NCBI GenBank assembly: GCA_029007475.1
Contig: JAQXHW010000110.1
Span: 1 to 17,888, forward strand
Origin: Oscillospiraceae bacterium
GTDB taxonomy: Bacteria; Bacillota; Clostridia; Oscillospirales; Acutalibacteraceae
Reading direction: 5' to 3'
DNA length: 17,888 bases
In this document: one piece after another, positions 6,865 to 12,436 of the stretch
Layout: every line of letters starts with the position of its first letter
How positions within the stretch are numbered: the stretch's first letter is position 1
Translations under genes and position numbers: made by a program
Notes under the pieces: model-generated
Database searches by the model: none
What the model was told of the DNA's origin: nothing
What the model saw: only the letters and a program-made list of their open reading frames with translations

Positions 6865-6884
6865 TTTCTAAAGAGGTGAGGAAA

Positions 6885-7505
6885 GTGATTTACAGAGTAG
6901 CTGATATAAGAGAAAAAAGCGAAAAAGACTATGAAACTGCCTATAACTCTCTCCCTCTTTGGCGGCGCGAAAAAGCGGATAAATACCGATTTTTACAGGA
7001 TAGGAAACGTTCTGTTTTCGCCTATGAGCTTTTGATTTCAATGCTTTCGGATTATCTTGAAGCAGAGGATAACGCTTTTGAAATCTACGAGGATGAAAGG
7101 GGAAAGCTGCGACTCAAAAATTCCGAACTCGGCTTCAATATTTCCCACAGCGGAGCCTTTGTCGCCTGCGCGATACACGAGGGTGAAGTGGGTATCGATA
7201 TTGAGGAAAAAAGGGAGCTTTCACCCCGGCTATTTGAGTCGGTGCTGTCAAATGCCGAACTGAAAATTCTTACAAGAGGCGGAGAAGTTCCCACGAAAAC
7301 AATGTCCAAGGATTTACCTATGGCGGCAGAGTTTTTAAGGTTTTGGACCGTAAAGGAAGCCTACTTAAAATACACGGGAGAGGGTCTTTCGGGGGGCATT
7401 AAGCATGTGAAGGTTTCACTATACCCAAGGCCGGCAATTTTAGATAAAGACGTAAGCCTCATAAGCGAGGATATGGGAGAATATCTTATTTCAGTAGTAT
7501 ATTAA
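6885..7505 (+). CDS. 4'-phosphopantetheinyl transferase, Sfp/Gsp type
   Basis: A 206-residue enzyme that moves the 4'-phosphopantetheine arm of CoA onto a serine of acyl or peptidyl carrier proteins. The diagnostic motifs are present: NISHSG at 85-90, the Mg-binding GIDIE with Asp105 and Glu107, and W-T-V-K-E-A-x2-K with Trp154, Lys157 and Glu158. Length fits the Sfp group. I chose the GTG at 6885 because AGAGGTGAGG lies just before it and the promoter predicts an mRNA start after the upstream TTG at 6849. It diverges from nrdG. No carrier protein, NRPS or PKS gene is in the window, so it may serve fatty-acid ACP or a remote cluster; the target cannot be told from this sequence. Confidence 0.88.
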   Translation: MIYRVADIREKSEKDYETAYNSLPLWRREKADKYRFLQDRKRSVFAYELLISMLSDYLEAEDNAFEIYEDERGKLRLKNSELGFNISHSGAFVACAIHEGEVGIDIEEKRELSPRLFESVLSNAELKILTRGGEVPTKTMSKDLPMAAEFLRFWTVKEAYLKYTGEGLSGGIKHVKVSLYPRPAILDKDVSLISEDMGEYLISVVY

Positions 7506-7510
7506 TCGTC

Positions 7511-7551
7511 AAGGACAGCTCAACTTTTTTTGAGTTGTCCTTACTTTTTTT
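7511..7551 (+). terminator. Intrinsic terminator of the phosphopantetheinyl transferase gene
   Basis: A 13-bp stem (7511-7523 with 7530-7542, one G-U pair) is followed by ACTTTTTTT. It directly follows the stop codon and isolates the marR promoter downstream. Confidence 0.88.
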
Positions 7552-7578
7552 CGGCAAAAATAGGTATAAAAACAAAAA

Positions 7579-7594
7579 TGTTGACAAATCAACA
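7579..7594. promoter_or_regulatory. MarR-type operator 1, overlapping -35
   Basis: TGTTGA-CAAA-TCAACA is a perfect inverted repeat (6-4-6) that contains the -35 hexamer. The same arms and spacing recur at 7614-7629, which identifies them as sites for one dimeric regulator, most likely the MarR protein encoded next. Confidence 0.75.
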
Positions 7595-7608
7595 AAACAG
7601 TGTATAAT
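7581..7608 (+). promoter_or_regulatory. Sigma-A promoter of marR-degV
   Basis: Perfect TTGACA (7581-7586) and perfect TATAAT (7603-7608) are separated by 16 bp. The -35 box lies inside one palindrome, and a second identical palindrome covers the transcription start region, so strong autorepression is likely. Confidence 0.85.
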
Positions 7609-7613
7609 ATAAT

Positions 7614-7629
7614 TGTTGATAGCTCAACA
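7614..7629. promoter_or_regulatory. MarR-type operator 2, at the transcription start
   Basis: TGTTGA-TAGC-TCAACA is a perfect inverted repeat with the same arms as operator 1, 35 bp further on. It begins 5 bp after the -10 box, where bound protein would block initiation. Confidence 0.75.
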
Positions 7630-7674
7630 TTTTAACGGCAGCCTGTGCTTTTCGCTAATTTAAGGAGGATATTT

Positions 7675-8127
7675 ATGATTGACAGATATGCCCATTTTGC
7701 TGCGGCTATTTCAAACATCAATCAATACGTTCAAAGAATTGAATCTCAGAAAATGCGTGCCTACGGACTCGGCGGCTCCTGTGCTCAGTATCTGGTGGCT
7801 GTGCATACAAGGGGAGAGGGCTTAACCATGTCGGAATTGGGTGAGATTTGCCAAAAGGATAAGGCGGCGGTATCGAGGACTGTTGCTCAGCTTGAGGAAA
7901 AGGCCCTTGTCGAGCGCAGAAATCAAGGCTGCGCTCTGTATCGCTCAAAAATTTATCTGACAAAAGAGGGAGAAAAAGCCGCAGGAGAAGTAACCTCGGC
8001 CGCCTGTAAAGCCGTTGAGCTTGCAGGAAAGGGACTCACCCAAGCAGAGCGGGAAACTTTCTACAAAGCATTAGACCTTATTTCGGGAAATTTGAAAACT
8101 CTGCTGCAAAACGCAACAGAGTTTTGA
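7675..8127 (+). CDS. MarR-family winged-helix transcription regulator
   Basis: A 150-residue protein of typical MarR length. The core is a winged helix: TMSELGEICQKDKAAVSRTV is the helix-turn-helix with the recognition helix, LEEKALVERR follows, and SKIYLTKEGEKAA forms the wing. Helical ends should give a dimer. The frame is open from 7645, but AAGGAGGAT at 7662-7670 sets the ATG at 7675. It is probably an autorepressor acting on the two identical palindromes in its own promoter. It is followed after 16 bp by a DegV-family lipid-binding gene, likely co-transcribed. The effector ligand is unknown; the pairing suggests a fatty-acid signal, in the way FabT (also MarR family) controls lipid synthesis in other Firmicutes (inference). 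Confidence 0.9.
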   Translation: MIDRYAHFAAAISNINQYVQRIESQKMRAYGLGGSCAQYLVAVHTRGEGLTMSELGEICQKDKAAVSRTVAQLEEKALVERRNQGCALYRSKIYLTKEGEKAAGEVTSAACKAVELAGKGLTQAERETFYKALDLISGNLKTLLQNATEF

Positions 8128-8143
8128 AAGAGGTATATTATAT

Positions 8144-8992
8144 ATGAAAAAAGTCAGAATTATTATCGACACTGCCGCAGATTTGCGTGAGGGCTTAAAA
8201 GAAAAATTCACCGTTATGTGCATGAAAATCTCCTTCGGTGAAACCGAGTACACCGCAGGTGTAGATATTACAAACAGGGAGTTTTACGAGAAGCTCATCG
8301 AGAGCGACGTTCTCCCCATAACAAGTCAGATTAAGCCCTTTGACTACAAAGAGGCTTTCGACGAGGCAGAAAAGGCAGGAGAGGCGGTTGTTGTAATCAC
8401 AATTTCCTCGAAGATGTCGGGCACATATCAGAGTGCCTTGATTGCCAAGGAGGAGTCCGATGCCGAGGTCTACGTTGTAGACAGCCTTAATGTATCAATC
8501 GGTTACGGAATTTTAGCCGAATACGCATTAATGCTTGCAGAGGAGGGAAAGTCGGCTTCCGAGATTGCCGAAATTCTCGAAAGAGTAAGAGATAAGGTTA
8601 AGATTGTCGCACTCTTAGGCACCCTCGAATATCTCAAAAAGGGCGGCAGAATTTCCCCGGCAATCGCCTTTGCAGGAGAGCTTCTTTCCATGAAGCCTGT
8701 TGTGACGGTAAAGGACGGAGAGGTAGCAACCTTGGGAAAAGCCAGAGGCTCCCGGCAGGGAAATAATCTTCTGATAAGAGAGATTGACAAAGCCGGCGGA
8801 GTTGATTTTGATATGCCCTTGCTTTTGGGTTACACGGGTCTCTCCGACACTCTTATGAAAAAGTATATTGAGGACAGCGCAGTTCTCTGGGAAAACTCAA
8901 AGAAAAGGCTGGACTATGTGACAATCGGAAGTATTGTAGGCACACATGCAGGACCCGACGCGGTAGCTGTTGCCTTTTTCGCCAAGAACTAA
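8144..8992 (+). CDS. DegV-family fatty-acid-binding protein (FakB-like)
   Basis: A 282-residue DegV protein of usual length. Members of the family hold a fatty acid in a deep pocket, and some (FakB) present it to the kinase FakA for phosphorylation. Visible family signatures: IIDTAADL at the N-terminus, LPITSQIKP near residue 60, VVVITISSKMSGTYQSA around 85-100, and GTLEYLKKGGRIS about 160. It has no signal peptide. GAAAGAGGT precedes the ATG, and the gene lies 16 bp behind marR, so both probably share the marR promoter and operators. No fakA-like kinase is in the window. No convincing terminator follows; the region to 9075 is AT-rich. The lipid bound is not predictable. Confidence 0.9.
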   Translation: MKKVRIIIDTAADLREGLKEKFTVMCMKISFGETEYTAGVDITNREFYEKLIESDVLPITSQIKPFDYKEAFDEAEKAGEAVVVITISSKMSGTYQSALIAKEESDAEVYVVDSLNVSIGYGILAEYALMLAEEGKSASEIAEILERVRDKVKIVALLGTLEYLKKGGRISPAIAFAGELLSMKPVVTVKDGEVATLGKARGSRQGNNLLIREIDKAGGVDFDMPLLLGYTGLSDTLMKKYIEDSAVLWENSKKRLDYVTIGSIVGTHAGPDAVAVAFFAKN

Positions 8993-9097
8993 AATTCTTT
9001 CAAAAAATTAAACCTCTGCGAATTTTACAAAAGTCAATAGGAAGCCCTCAGCATATATGAAAAATGTGATAAAAAGCAGATATATTGTAAAAAAAGG

Positions 9098-9126
9098 TTT
9101 ACAAACCACAATATGTATGGTAACAT
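9098..9126 (+). promoter_or_regulatory. Likely promoter of the DivIVA-like gene
   Basis: TTTACA (9098-9103) and TAACAT (9121-9126) are separated by 17 bp. The first 15 bases of this promoter differ from the nrdD promoter at only one position, and the spacer holds an NrdR-like half-palindrome in the same register. Confidence 0.5.
9106..9121. promoter_or_regulatory. NrdR-like box on the DivIVA-like gene promoter
   Basis: CCACAATATGTATGGT keeps the left half of the NrdR consensus and part of the right (12 of 16). It sits 2 bp after the -35 and shares one base with the -10, exactly like box 1 of nrdD. A weaker partner (AGCAGATATATTGTAA, 9075-9090, 9 of 16) begins 31 bp upstream. Confidence 0.4.
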
Positions 9127-9160
9127 TTTAGTATATTATGTAAGTTTATCGGAGGAGGGT

Positions 9161-9174
9161 ATGGCTCGTGGCTC
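9161..9174 (+). repeat. 7-bp tandem duplication at the gene start
   Basis: ATGGCTC (9161-9167) is followed directly by GTGGCTC (9168-9174), identical at 6 of 7 bases. Removing one copy would restore an ATG start in frame at ideal distance from the Shine-Dalgarno sequence. Confidence 0.6.
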
Positions 9175-9569
9175 TCAGCAGAAGTAAAATCGACGGATAT
9201 ATGATTCCCACCGTCAAGGGAAAATACTATGAAAAGGGCGTTGTTGACGCCTTACTCATGGATATCGCAAACGATGCCGACGAAACTCTGACGGAGCTTT
9301 CAAGCGCACGCCGCAGAGTAAACGAGCTTGAAAAGCGTGAGGAATCTATCGCTCAGGCTTTGGTAATTGTCCGCGAGCTTTCCGAGCAAATTCTTTCAAA
9401 GGCTAAGGCCGAGGCAGAAAAGATAATTATGGAAAGCACCGCCAAACAGCTTGAGATTGAGCAGGAGATTGCAAGGCTCGAAAATCTCAAAAGCGCCTAT
9501 CGAGAGGATTTGGAGACCGAAATTAAAAATCTCATGGCTGACCTTCTTACAAAAGTTAAGTCTGAATAA
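9168..9569 (+). CDS. DivIVA-like coiled-coil protein
   Basis: A 133-residue protein. The N-terminus resembles the DivIVA/GpsB membrane-targeting domain (IPTVKGKYYEKGVVDALLMDIAND, split here as IPTVKGKYYEKG then VVDALLMDIAND), and the rest (about 45-130) is a long charged heptad-rich helix, a clear coiled coil. DivIVA-type proteins bind curved membrane and organise division or wall growth. The ribosome binding site GGAGGAGGG (9151-9159) is followed by an ATG at 9161 whose frame closes after eight codons, and then by the GTG at 9168 used here. The two starts arise from a 7-bp tandem duplication. No partner gene is adjacent. DivIVA membership is likely but not certain; a generic coiled-coil protein is the alternative. 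Confidence 0.7.
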   Translation: MALSRSKIDGYMIPTVKGKYYEKGVVDALLMDIANDADETLTELSSARRRVNELEKREESIAQALVIVRELSEQILSKAKAEAEKIIMESTAKQLEIEQEIARLENLKSAYREDLETEIKNLMADLLTKVKSE

Positions 9570-9575
9570 TTTATT

Positions 9576-9598
9576 GACCTGCAAATGCAGGTCTTTTT
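9576..9598 (+). terminator. Intrinsic terminator of the DivIVA-like gene
   Basis: A 7-bp stem (GACCTGC, 9576-9582, with GCAGGTC, 9587-9593) with a 4-nt loop is followed by five T residues, then CTTTCT. This is a classic Rho-independent terminator, 6 bp after the stop codon. Confidence 0.9.
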
Positions 9599-9660
9599 CT
9601 TTCTCATAAATTGGTTGTATAGACTTATCCGCCGAAGTCAATAATACTTTGGGTGATAAA

Positions 9661-9843
9661 ATGAAAAAAGAAGATAAAGAGAAAATGCCCGACAGCTTTT
9701 ATATGGCTGCCGCAGAGAACACGAGGGCAATCAACGATTTTACAACCGCCGGCTTCGTAGGTCAGCAGATGCTTTTGACACGAATGACCTCCCTCGACAA
9801 CGCCGAGGAAAAGGAAAGAAAAATAAAAGAGCTGACAAAGTGA
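9661..9843 (+). CDS. Small protein of unknown function (60 residues)
   Basis: I do not recognise this family. The protein is short, highly charged and without a membrane segment or Cys residues. It starts with a Lys/Glu-rich stretch (MKKEDKEK), has a middle with small and polar residues (FTTAGFVGQQMLLTRM), and ends with a charged helix (EEKERKIKELTK). GGGTGAT lies just before the ATG at 9661; an in-frame TTG at 9649 is a less likely start. It lies behind the terminator of the DivIVA-like gene and has no clear promoter. A long perfect hairpin begins exactly at its stop codon. Codon use resembles its neighbours, so I think it is a real gene, but it could be missed or rejected by others. Confidence 0.6.
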   Translation: MKKEDKEKMPDSFYMAAAENTRAINDFTTAGFVGQQMLLTRMTSLDNAEEKERKIKELTK

Positions 9844-9881
9844 AGCAACCCCTGCACAAAAAACGTGCAGGGGTTGCTTCA
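9841..9881. repeat. 17-bp perfect inverted repeat (possible terminator)
   Basis: Bases 9841-9857 pair perfectly with 9865-9881 around a 7-nt A-rich loop. The hairpin begins at the stop codon of the 60-residue gene and ends at the stop codon of the minus-strand VTC remnant. No U tract follows on either strand. It shares the core CCCTGCAC/GTGCAGGG with the hairpin at 13828-13855. Confidence 0.85.
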
Positions 9882-9989
9882 TATAGGAAAAAGAGTGTGG
9901 GGAAGTATCCCCTCAATTATTTTTTCGTACTTATTTTGAGTCAGCACATACTTCTTTTCGATTCGCTTAAAAACGTATTGGTATCCCAG
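9879..9989 (-). pseudogene. Truncated remnant of a VTC-domain polyphosphate polymerase gene
   Basis: The minus strand encodes a 36-residue peptide whose first 27 or so residues (GYQYVFKRIEKKYVLT and QNKYEKIIEG) match the N-terminus I know for bacterial VTC-domain polyphosphate polymerases (Y-x-x-V-F-K-R-x-E-x-K-Y-x-L-T). Such proteins normally have about 230-260 residues. Here the frame ends in the hairpin at 9881. A run of eight G (10003-9996) stands 6 nt before CTG, where the ATG would be expected, so the start codon may also be lost. A TATAAT on the same strand lies at 10029-10024. I read this as the leftover 5' end of a deleted gene. Family recognition is by eye from a short segment. Confidence 0.5.
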
Positions 9990-10029
9990 AAAAATCCCCC
10001 CCCTTGTTTTCCGGTACGGGAGGATTATA

Positions 10030-10177
10030 AGACATAATTTTGAAATAAATTTGAGGTAAAGGTGAAAACTGTATGTTTTTTGAAGCGCTTTTAGTAGCCT
10101 GAATATGAAAATTTGCATGAATGACGAGTCGAAAATTCATATTTCATATCGAAAATGCCAATATTAACTGAAATCTC
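10030..10177. other. Intergenic region with no gene recognised
   Basis: Together with the VTC remnant and the gltA leader this forms a gap of about 490 bp between genes. This part is AT-rich. The short open frames in it lack ribosome binding sites and look random. A TATAAT at 10029-10024 on the minus strand, just at its edge, may be the old promoter of the remnant. Confidence 0.6.
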
Positions 10178-10207
10178 TTGCCAAAATGCATTTTTTTATG
10201 ATATAAT
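10178..10207 (+). promoter_or_regulatory. Promoter of the citrate synthase operon
   Basis: TTGCCA (10178-10183) and a perfect TATAAT (10202-10207) are separated by 18 bp. Transcription would begin near 10214, leaving a leader of about 160 nt before the start codon. A second TATAAT at 10307-10312 has a poor -35. Confidence 0.65.
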
Positions 10208-10213
10208 AATCAT

Positions 10214-10374
10214 CAGTCGATTGTGTGTTTTGAAAAAAGCCAAAGCCATAACAAAAAAGTCACAGTTTATTTATTGTTTCGGGTGGCTTTATTCACATAT
10301 ATACTGTATAATTATTTATATACTTTTAGTTTATTGACAGCAGAAAAGAAACTTTTAGAAAGGCAGTGATTAAG
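10214..10374 (+). other. Leader region of citrate synthase mRNA
   Basis: The leader can form an imperfect hairpin: AAAGCCA (10242-10248) with TGGCTTT (10284-10290), and inside it AACAA (10250-10254) with TTGTT (10274-10278). No U tract follows and no known riboswitch was recognised. Confidence 0.3.
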
Positions 10375-11745
10375 TTGACAGCTAAATATAACTCCTACTC
10401 ACAGAATTCCCCTGTGATAGAACAGCTGTGTGCAAAGTGCGTCGAGAATTCACGCATCGACGCTGACCTTTATGCGAAGCATCAGGTAAACAGAGGACTT
10501 CGTGACTTGAACGGTAAGGGCGTTTTAACAGGTCTTACCGAGATTTCCGAAATTCGTCAAAATAAAATCGTCAACGGCGAGACGATTCCTACCGACGGAA
10601 AGCTATTTTACCGCGGAATCAACGTAACCGACTTAATAAGCGGTTTTGTTGCCGACGGCAGATTCGGCTTCGAGGAGACTATCTATCTTCTCCTTTTCGG
10701 CCAGCTCCCCAATATGGATGAGCTTATGCAGTTCAAGAATCTTTTGGCTTCATACAGAACTCTGCCCAAAAACTTTGTCCGCGATGTTGTTATGAAGGCT
10801 CCCTCCGAGGATATGATGAACACTTTAGCGCGAAGCGTTCTTACCCTCTATTGCTACGATACCAACGCAAACGATATTTCCGTTGATAATGTTTTAAGAC
10901 AGTGCTTACAGCTTATCTCCGTATTTCCTCTGCTGTCTGTTTACGGCTACCACGCCTACAACCACTACGTCAGAGGTAAGAGCCTCTTTATCCACAATCC
11001 CGATAAGAATCTCTCTACCGCCGAGAATATTCTTATGATGCTTCGTGCCGACCAGCAGTACACCGCCTTGGAGGCAAAGGTACTTGATATTGCTTTGGTG
11101 CTTCACGCAGAGCACGGCGGCGGTAACAACTCTACCTTCACAACCCGCGTTGTAACCTCCTCCGGCACAGATACATATTCCGCCATAGCTGCGGCTCTTT
11201 CCTCTCTCAAGGGACCCAAGCACGGCGGTGCAAACGCCAAGGTTGTGGGTATGTTCAATGAGATGAAAGTGAAGGTTCGTGACTGGGAGGATGAGGAGGA
11301 GGTCAAAGGTTACCTCAGACAGCTTCTCCATAAGGAAGCCTACGATAAGGCAGGTCTAATCTATGGTATGGGTCACGCAGTCTACTCAATCTCCGACCCC
11401 CGTGCCAAGGTCTTTAAGGGCTATGTTGACAGCCTTGCTCACGAAAAGGGACTTGATAAGGAGTTTGCTCTCTACTCTCTTGTTGAAAGACTTGCTCCCG
11501 AGGTTATCGCTGAGGAAAAGCGTATCTACAAGGGCGTTTCCGCAAATGTTGACTTTTACAGCGGCTTTGTATATTCAATGCTGGGACTTCCCATGGAGCT
11601 TTATACTCCTATCTTCGCTATAGCGCGTATCGCAGGCTGGTCTGCTCACCGTATGGAGGAGCTTATTAACGCAGGAAAGATTATCCGACCTGCATATATG
11701 AGCGTTGCTCAGGAGCGCGATTACGTTGCCTTAAAGGACAGATAA
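10375..11745 (+). CDS. gltA: Citrate synthase
   Basis: A 456-residue protein of the citrate/2-methylcitrate synthase family that condenses oxaloacetate with acetyl-CoA. The catalytic residues are all visible: His283 in GPKHGGAN, His334 in GMGHAVY followed by DPRA, and Asp393 in NVDFYSG; HAEHGGGNNSTF lies at 244-255. In anaerobes the enzyme usually feeds glutamate synthesis through 2-oxoglutarate rather than a full cycle (family knowledge). I start at TTG 10375 because AAGGCAGTGAT at 10360-10370 matches AAGGAGGTGAT at 9 of 11 bases and sits 4 nt before it; the GTG at 10366 falls inside that site. It is followed after 1 bp by a HAD phosphatase gene, so the two are co-transcribed. Confidence 0.92.
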   Translation: MTAKYNSYSQNSPVIEQLCAKCVENSRIDADLYAKHQVNRGLRDLNGKGVLTGLTEISEIRQNKIVNGETIPTDGKLFYRGINVTDLISGFVADGRFGFEETIYLLLFGQLPNMDELMQFKNLLASYRTLPKNFVRDVVMKAPSEDMMNTLARSVLTLYCYDTNANDISVDNVLRQCLQLISVFPLLSVYGYHAYNHYVRGKSLFIHNPDKNLSTAENILMMLRADQQYTALEAKVLDIALVLHAEHGGGNNSTFTTRVVTSSGTDTYSAIAAALSSLKGPKHGGANAKVVGMFNEMKVKVRDWEDEEEVKGYLRQLLHKEAYDKAGLIYGMGHAVYSISDPRAKVFKGYVDSLAHEKGLDKEFALYSLVERLAPEVIAEEKRIYKGVSANVDFYSGFVYSMLGLPMELYTPIFAIARIAGWSAHRMEELINAGKIIRPAYMSVAQERDYVALKDR

Positions 11746-11746
11746 T

Positions 11747-12409
11747 ATGAAACTTAAAGGTTTAATTTTCGATATGGACGGTCTCCTGATTGATACCGAG
11801 ATTCTGTCCTATAAATTCCACAGGTTAGACTTAGAAAAACAGGGCTTTGATTTTCCTATGGAAAAATTCCTGCCAATAAGAAGTCACACAATTAAAAAAA
11901 TCGACGAGATTTTCAGGGGCTATTTCGGCGAGGATTTCGACACAAAGGGACATTTTGAGCGTCATACTCTATATATGAACCAACATATAGATAAGTACGG
12001 ACTTCCTCTCAAACCCGGTGCCGAGGAGCTGCTAAAATTCGGCAAGGCTCAGGGATATAAAATCGCTTTAGCAACAGGTACTCCCTTAGAGCTTGCGAAA
12101 AGGTGGCTTGAATCGGTTGACCTTTGGAAGTATTTTGATGAATTCCAAAGCTCAGCCTTCATTAAAAACGGCAAGCCTGCTCCTGACGTTTATCTTGCGA
12201 CTGCCGAGCTTTTGGGACTAAAGCCCTCGGAGTGTATGGCTTTTGAGGATGCGCCCAACGGAGTAAGGGCGGCGTCTGGCGCCGGCTGCGTCACCGTTAT
12301 GGTGCCTGATTTATCCGAGCCTGACGAGGAGCTTTCAAAGCTAATTTACGCAAGGGCGGAAAGTCTTACCGACGCGGTGAATATAATTAAAAAATACGAG
12401 GAATTATAA
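11747..12409 (+). CDS. HAD-superfamily phosphatase (beta-phosphoglucomutase/GS1-like)
   Basis: A 220-residue hydrolase of HAD subfamily I with an alpha-helical cap. Motif I is FDMDGLLIDTE with nucleophile Asp9 and Asp11, motif II is the Thr in LATGTPLE, motif III the Lys in KNGKPAPDVY, and motif IV FEDAPNGVRAA. Such enzymes dephosphorylate or isomerise small phosphorylated metabolites; the pattern is closest to the beta-phosphoglucomutase and pseudouridine-5'-phosphatase (GS1) groups, but the substrate cannot be read from the sequence. It begins 1 bp after the citrate synthase stop codon, with AAAGGA inside the end of that gene as its ribosome binding site, and precedes the symporter gene by 27 bp. 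The three probably form one operon. Confidence 0.87.
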   Translation: MKLKGLIFDMDGLLIDTEILSYKFHRLDLEKQGFDFPMEKFLPIRSHTIKKIDEIFRGYFGEDFDTKGHFERHTLYMNQHIDKYGLPLKPGAEELLKFGKAQGYKIALATGTPLELAKRWLESVDLWKYFDEFQSSAFIKNGKPAPDVYLATAELLGLKPSECMAFEDAPNGVRAASGAGCVTVMVPDLSEPDEELSKLIYARAESLTDAVNIIKKYEEL

Positions 12410-12436
12410 GGTTATCAAAAACTCTTCGGAGGCAAA

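Noticed and set aside
6849..6884. TTG start at 6849 for the Sfp-type gene
   Set aside because: The predicted promoter's -10 lies at 6859-6864, downstream of that codon, and the better ribosome binding site precedes GTG 6885.
8993..9074. Terminator after the DegV gene
   Set aside because: The only inverted repeat (AAAATTC with GAATTTT) is short, AT-rich and has a loop of more than 20 nt.
9161..9187. Eight-codon ORF as a true leader peptide gene
   Set aside because: It is better explained as a by-product of the 7-bp duplication; it has no runs of regulatory codons and no attenuator follows.
9840..10037. Plus-strand 65-codon frame after the 60-residue gene
   Set aside because: It starts inside the perfect hairpin, has no ribosome binding site of its own, and overlaps the VTC remnant on the other strand, whose protein match is better.
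10242..10290. gltA leader hairpin as a known riboswitch
   Set aside because: No conserved core of any riboswitch class I know is visible, and no terminator or sequestered ribosome binding site follows.
10155..10337. Plus-strand 60-codon frame before gltA
   Set aside because: It covers the gltA promoter and leader, is rich in codons typical of AT-rich noncoding DNA, and has no ribosome binding site.
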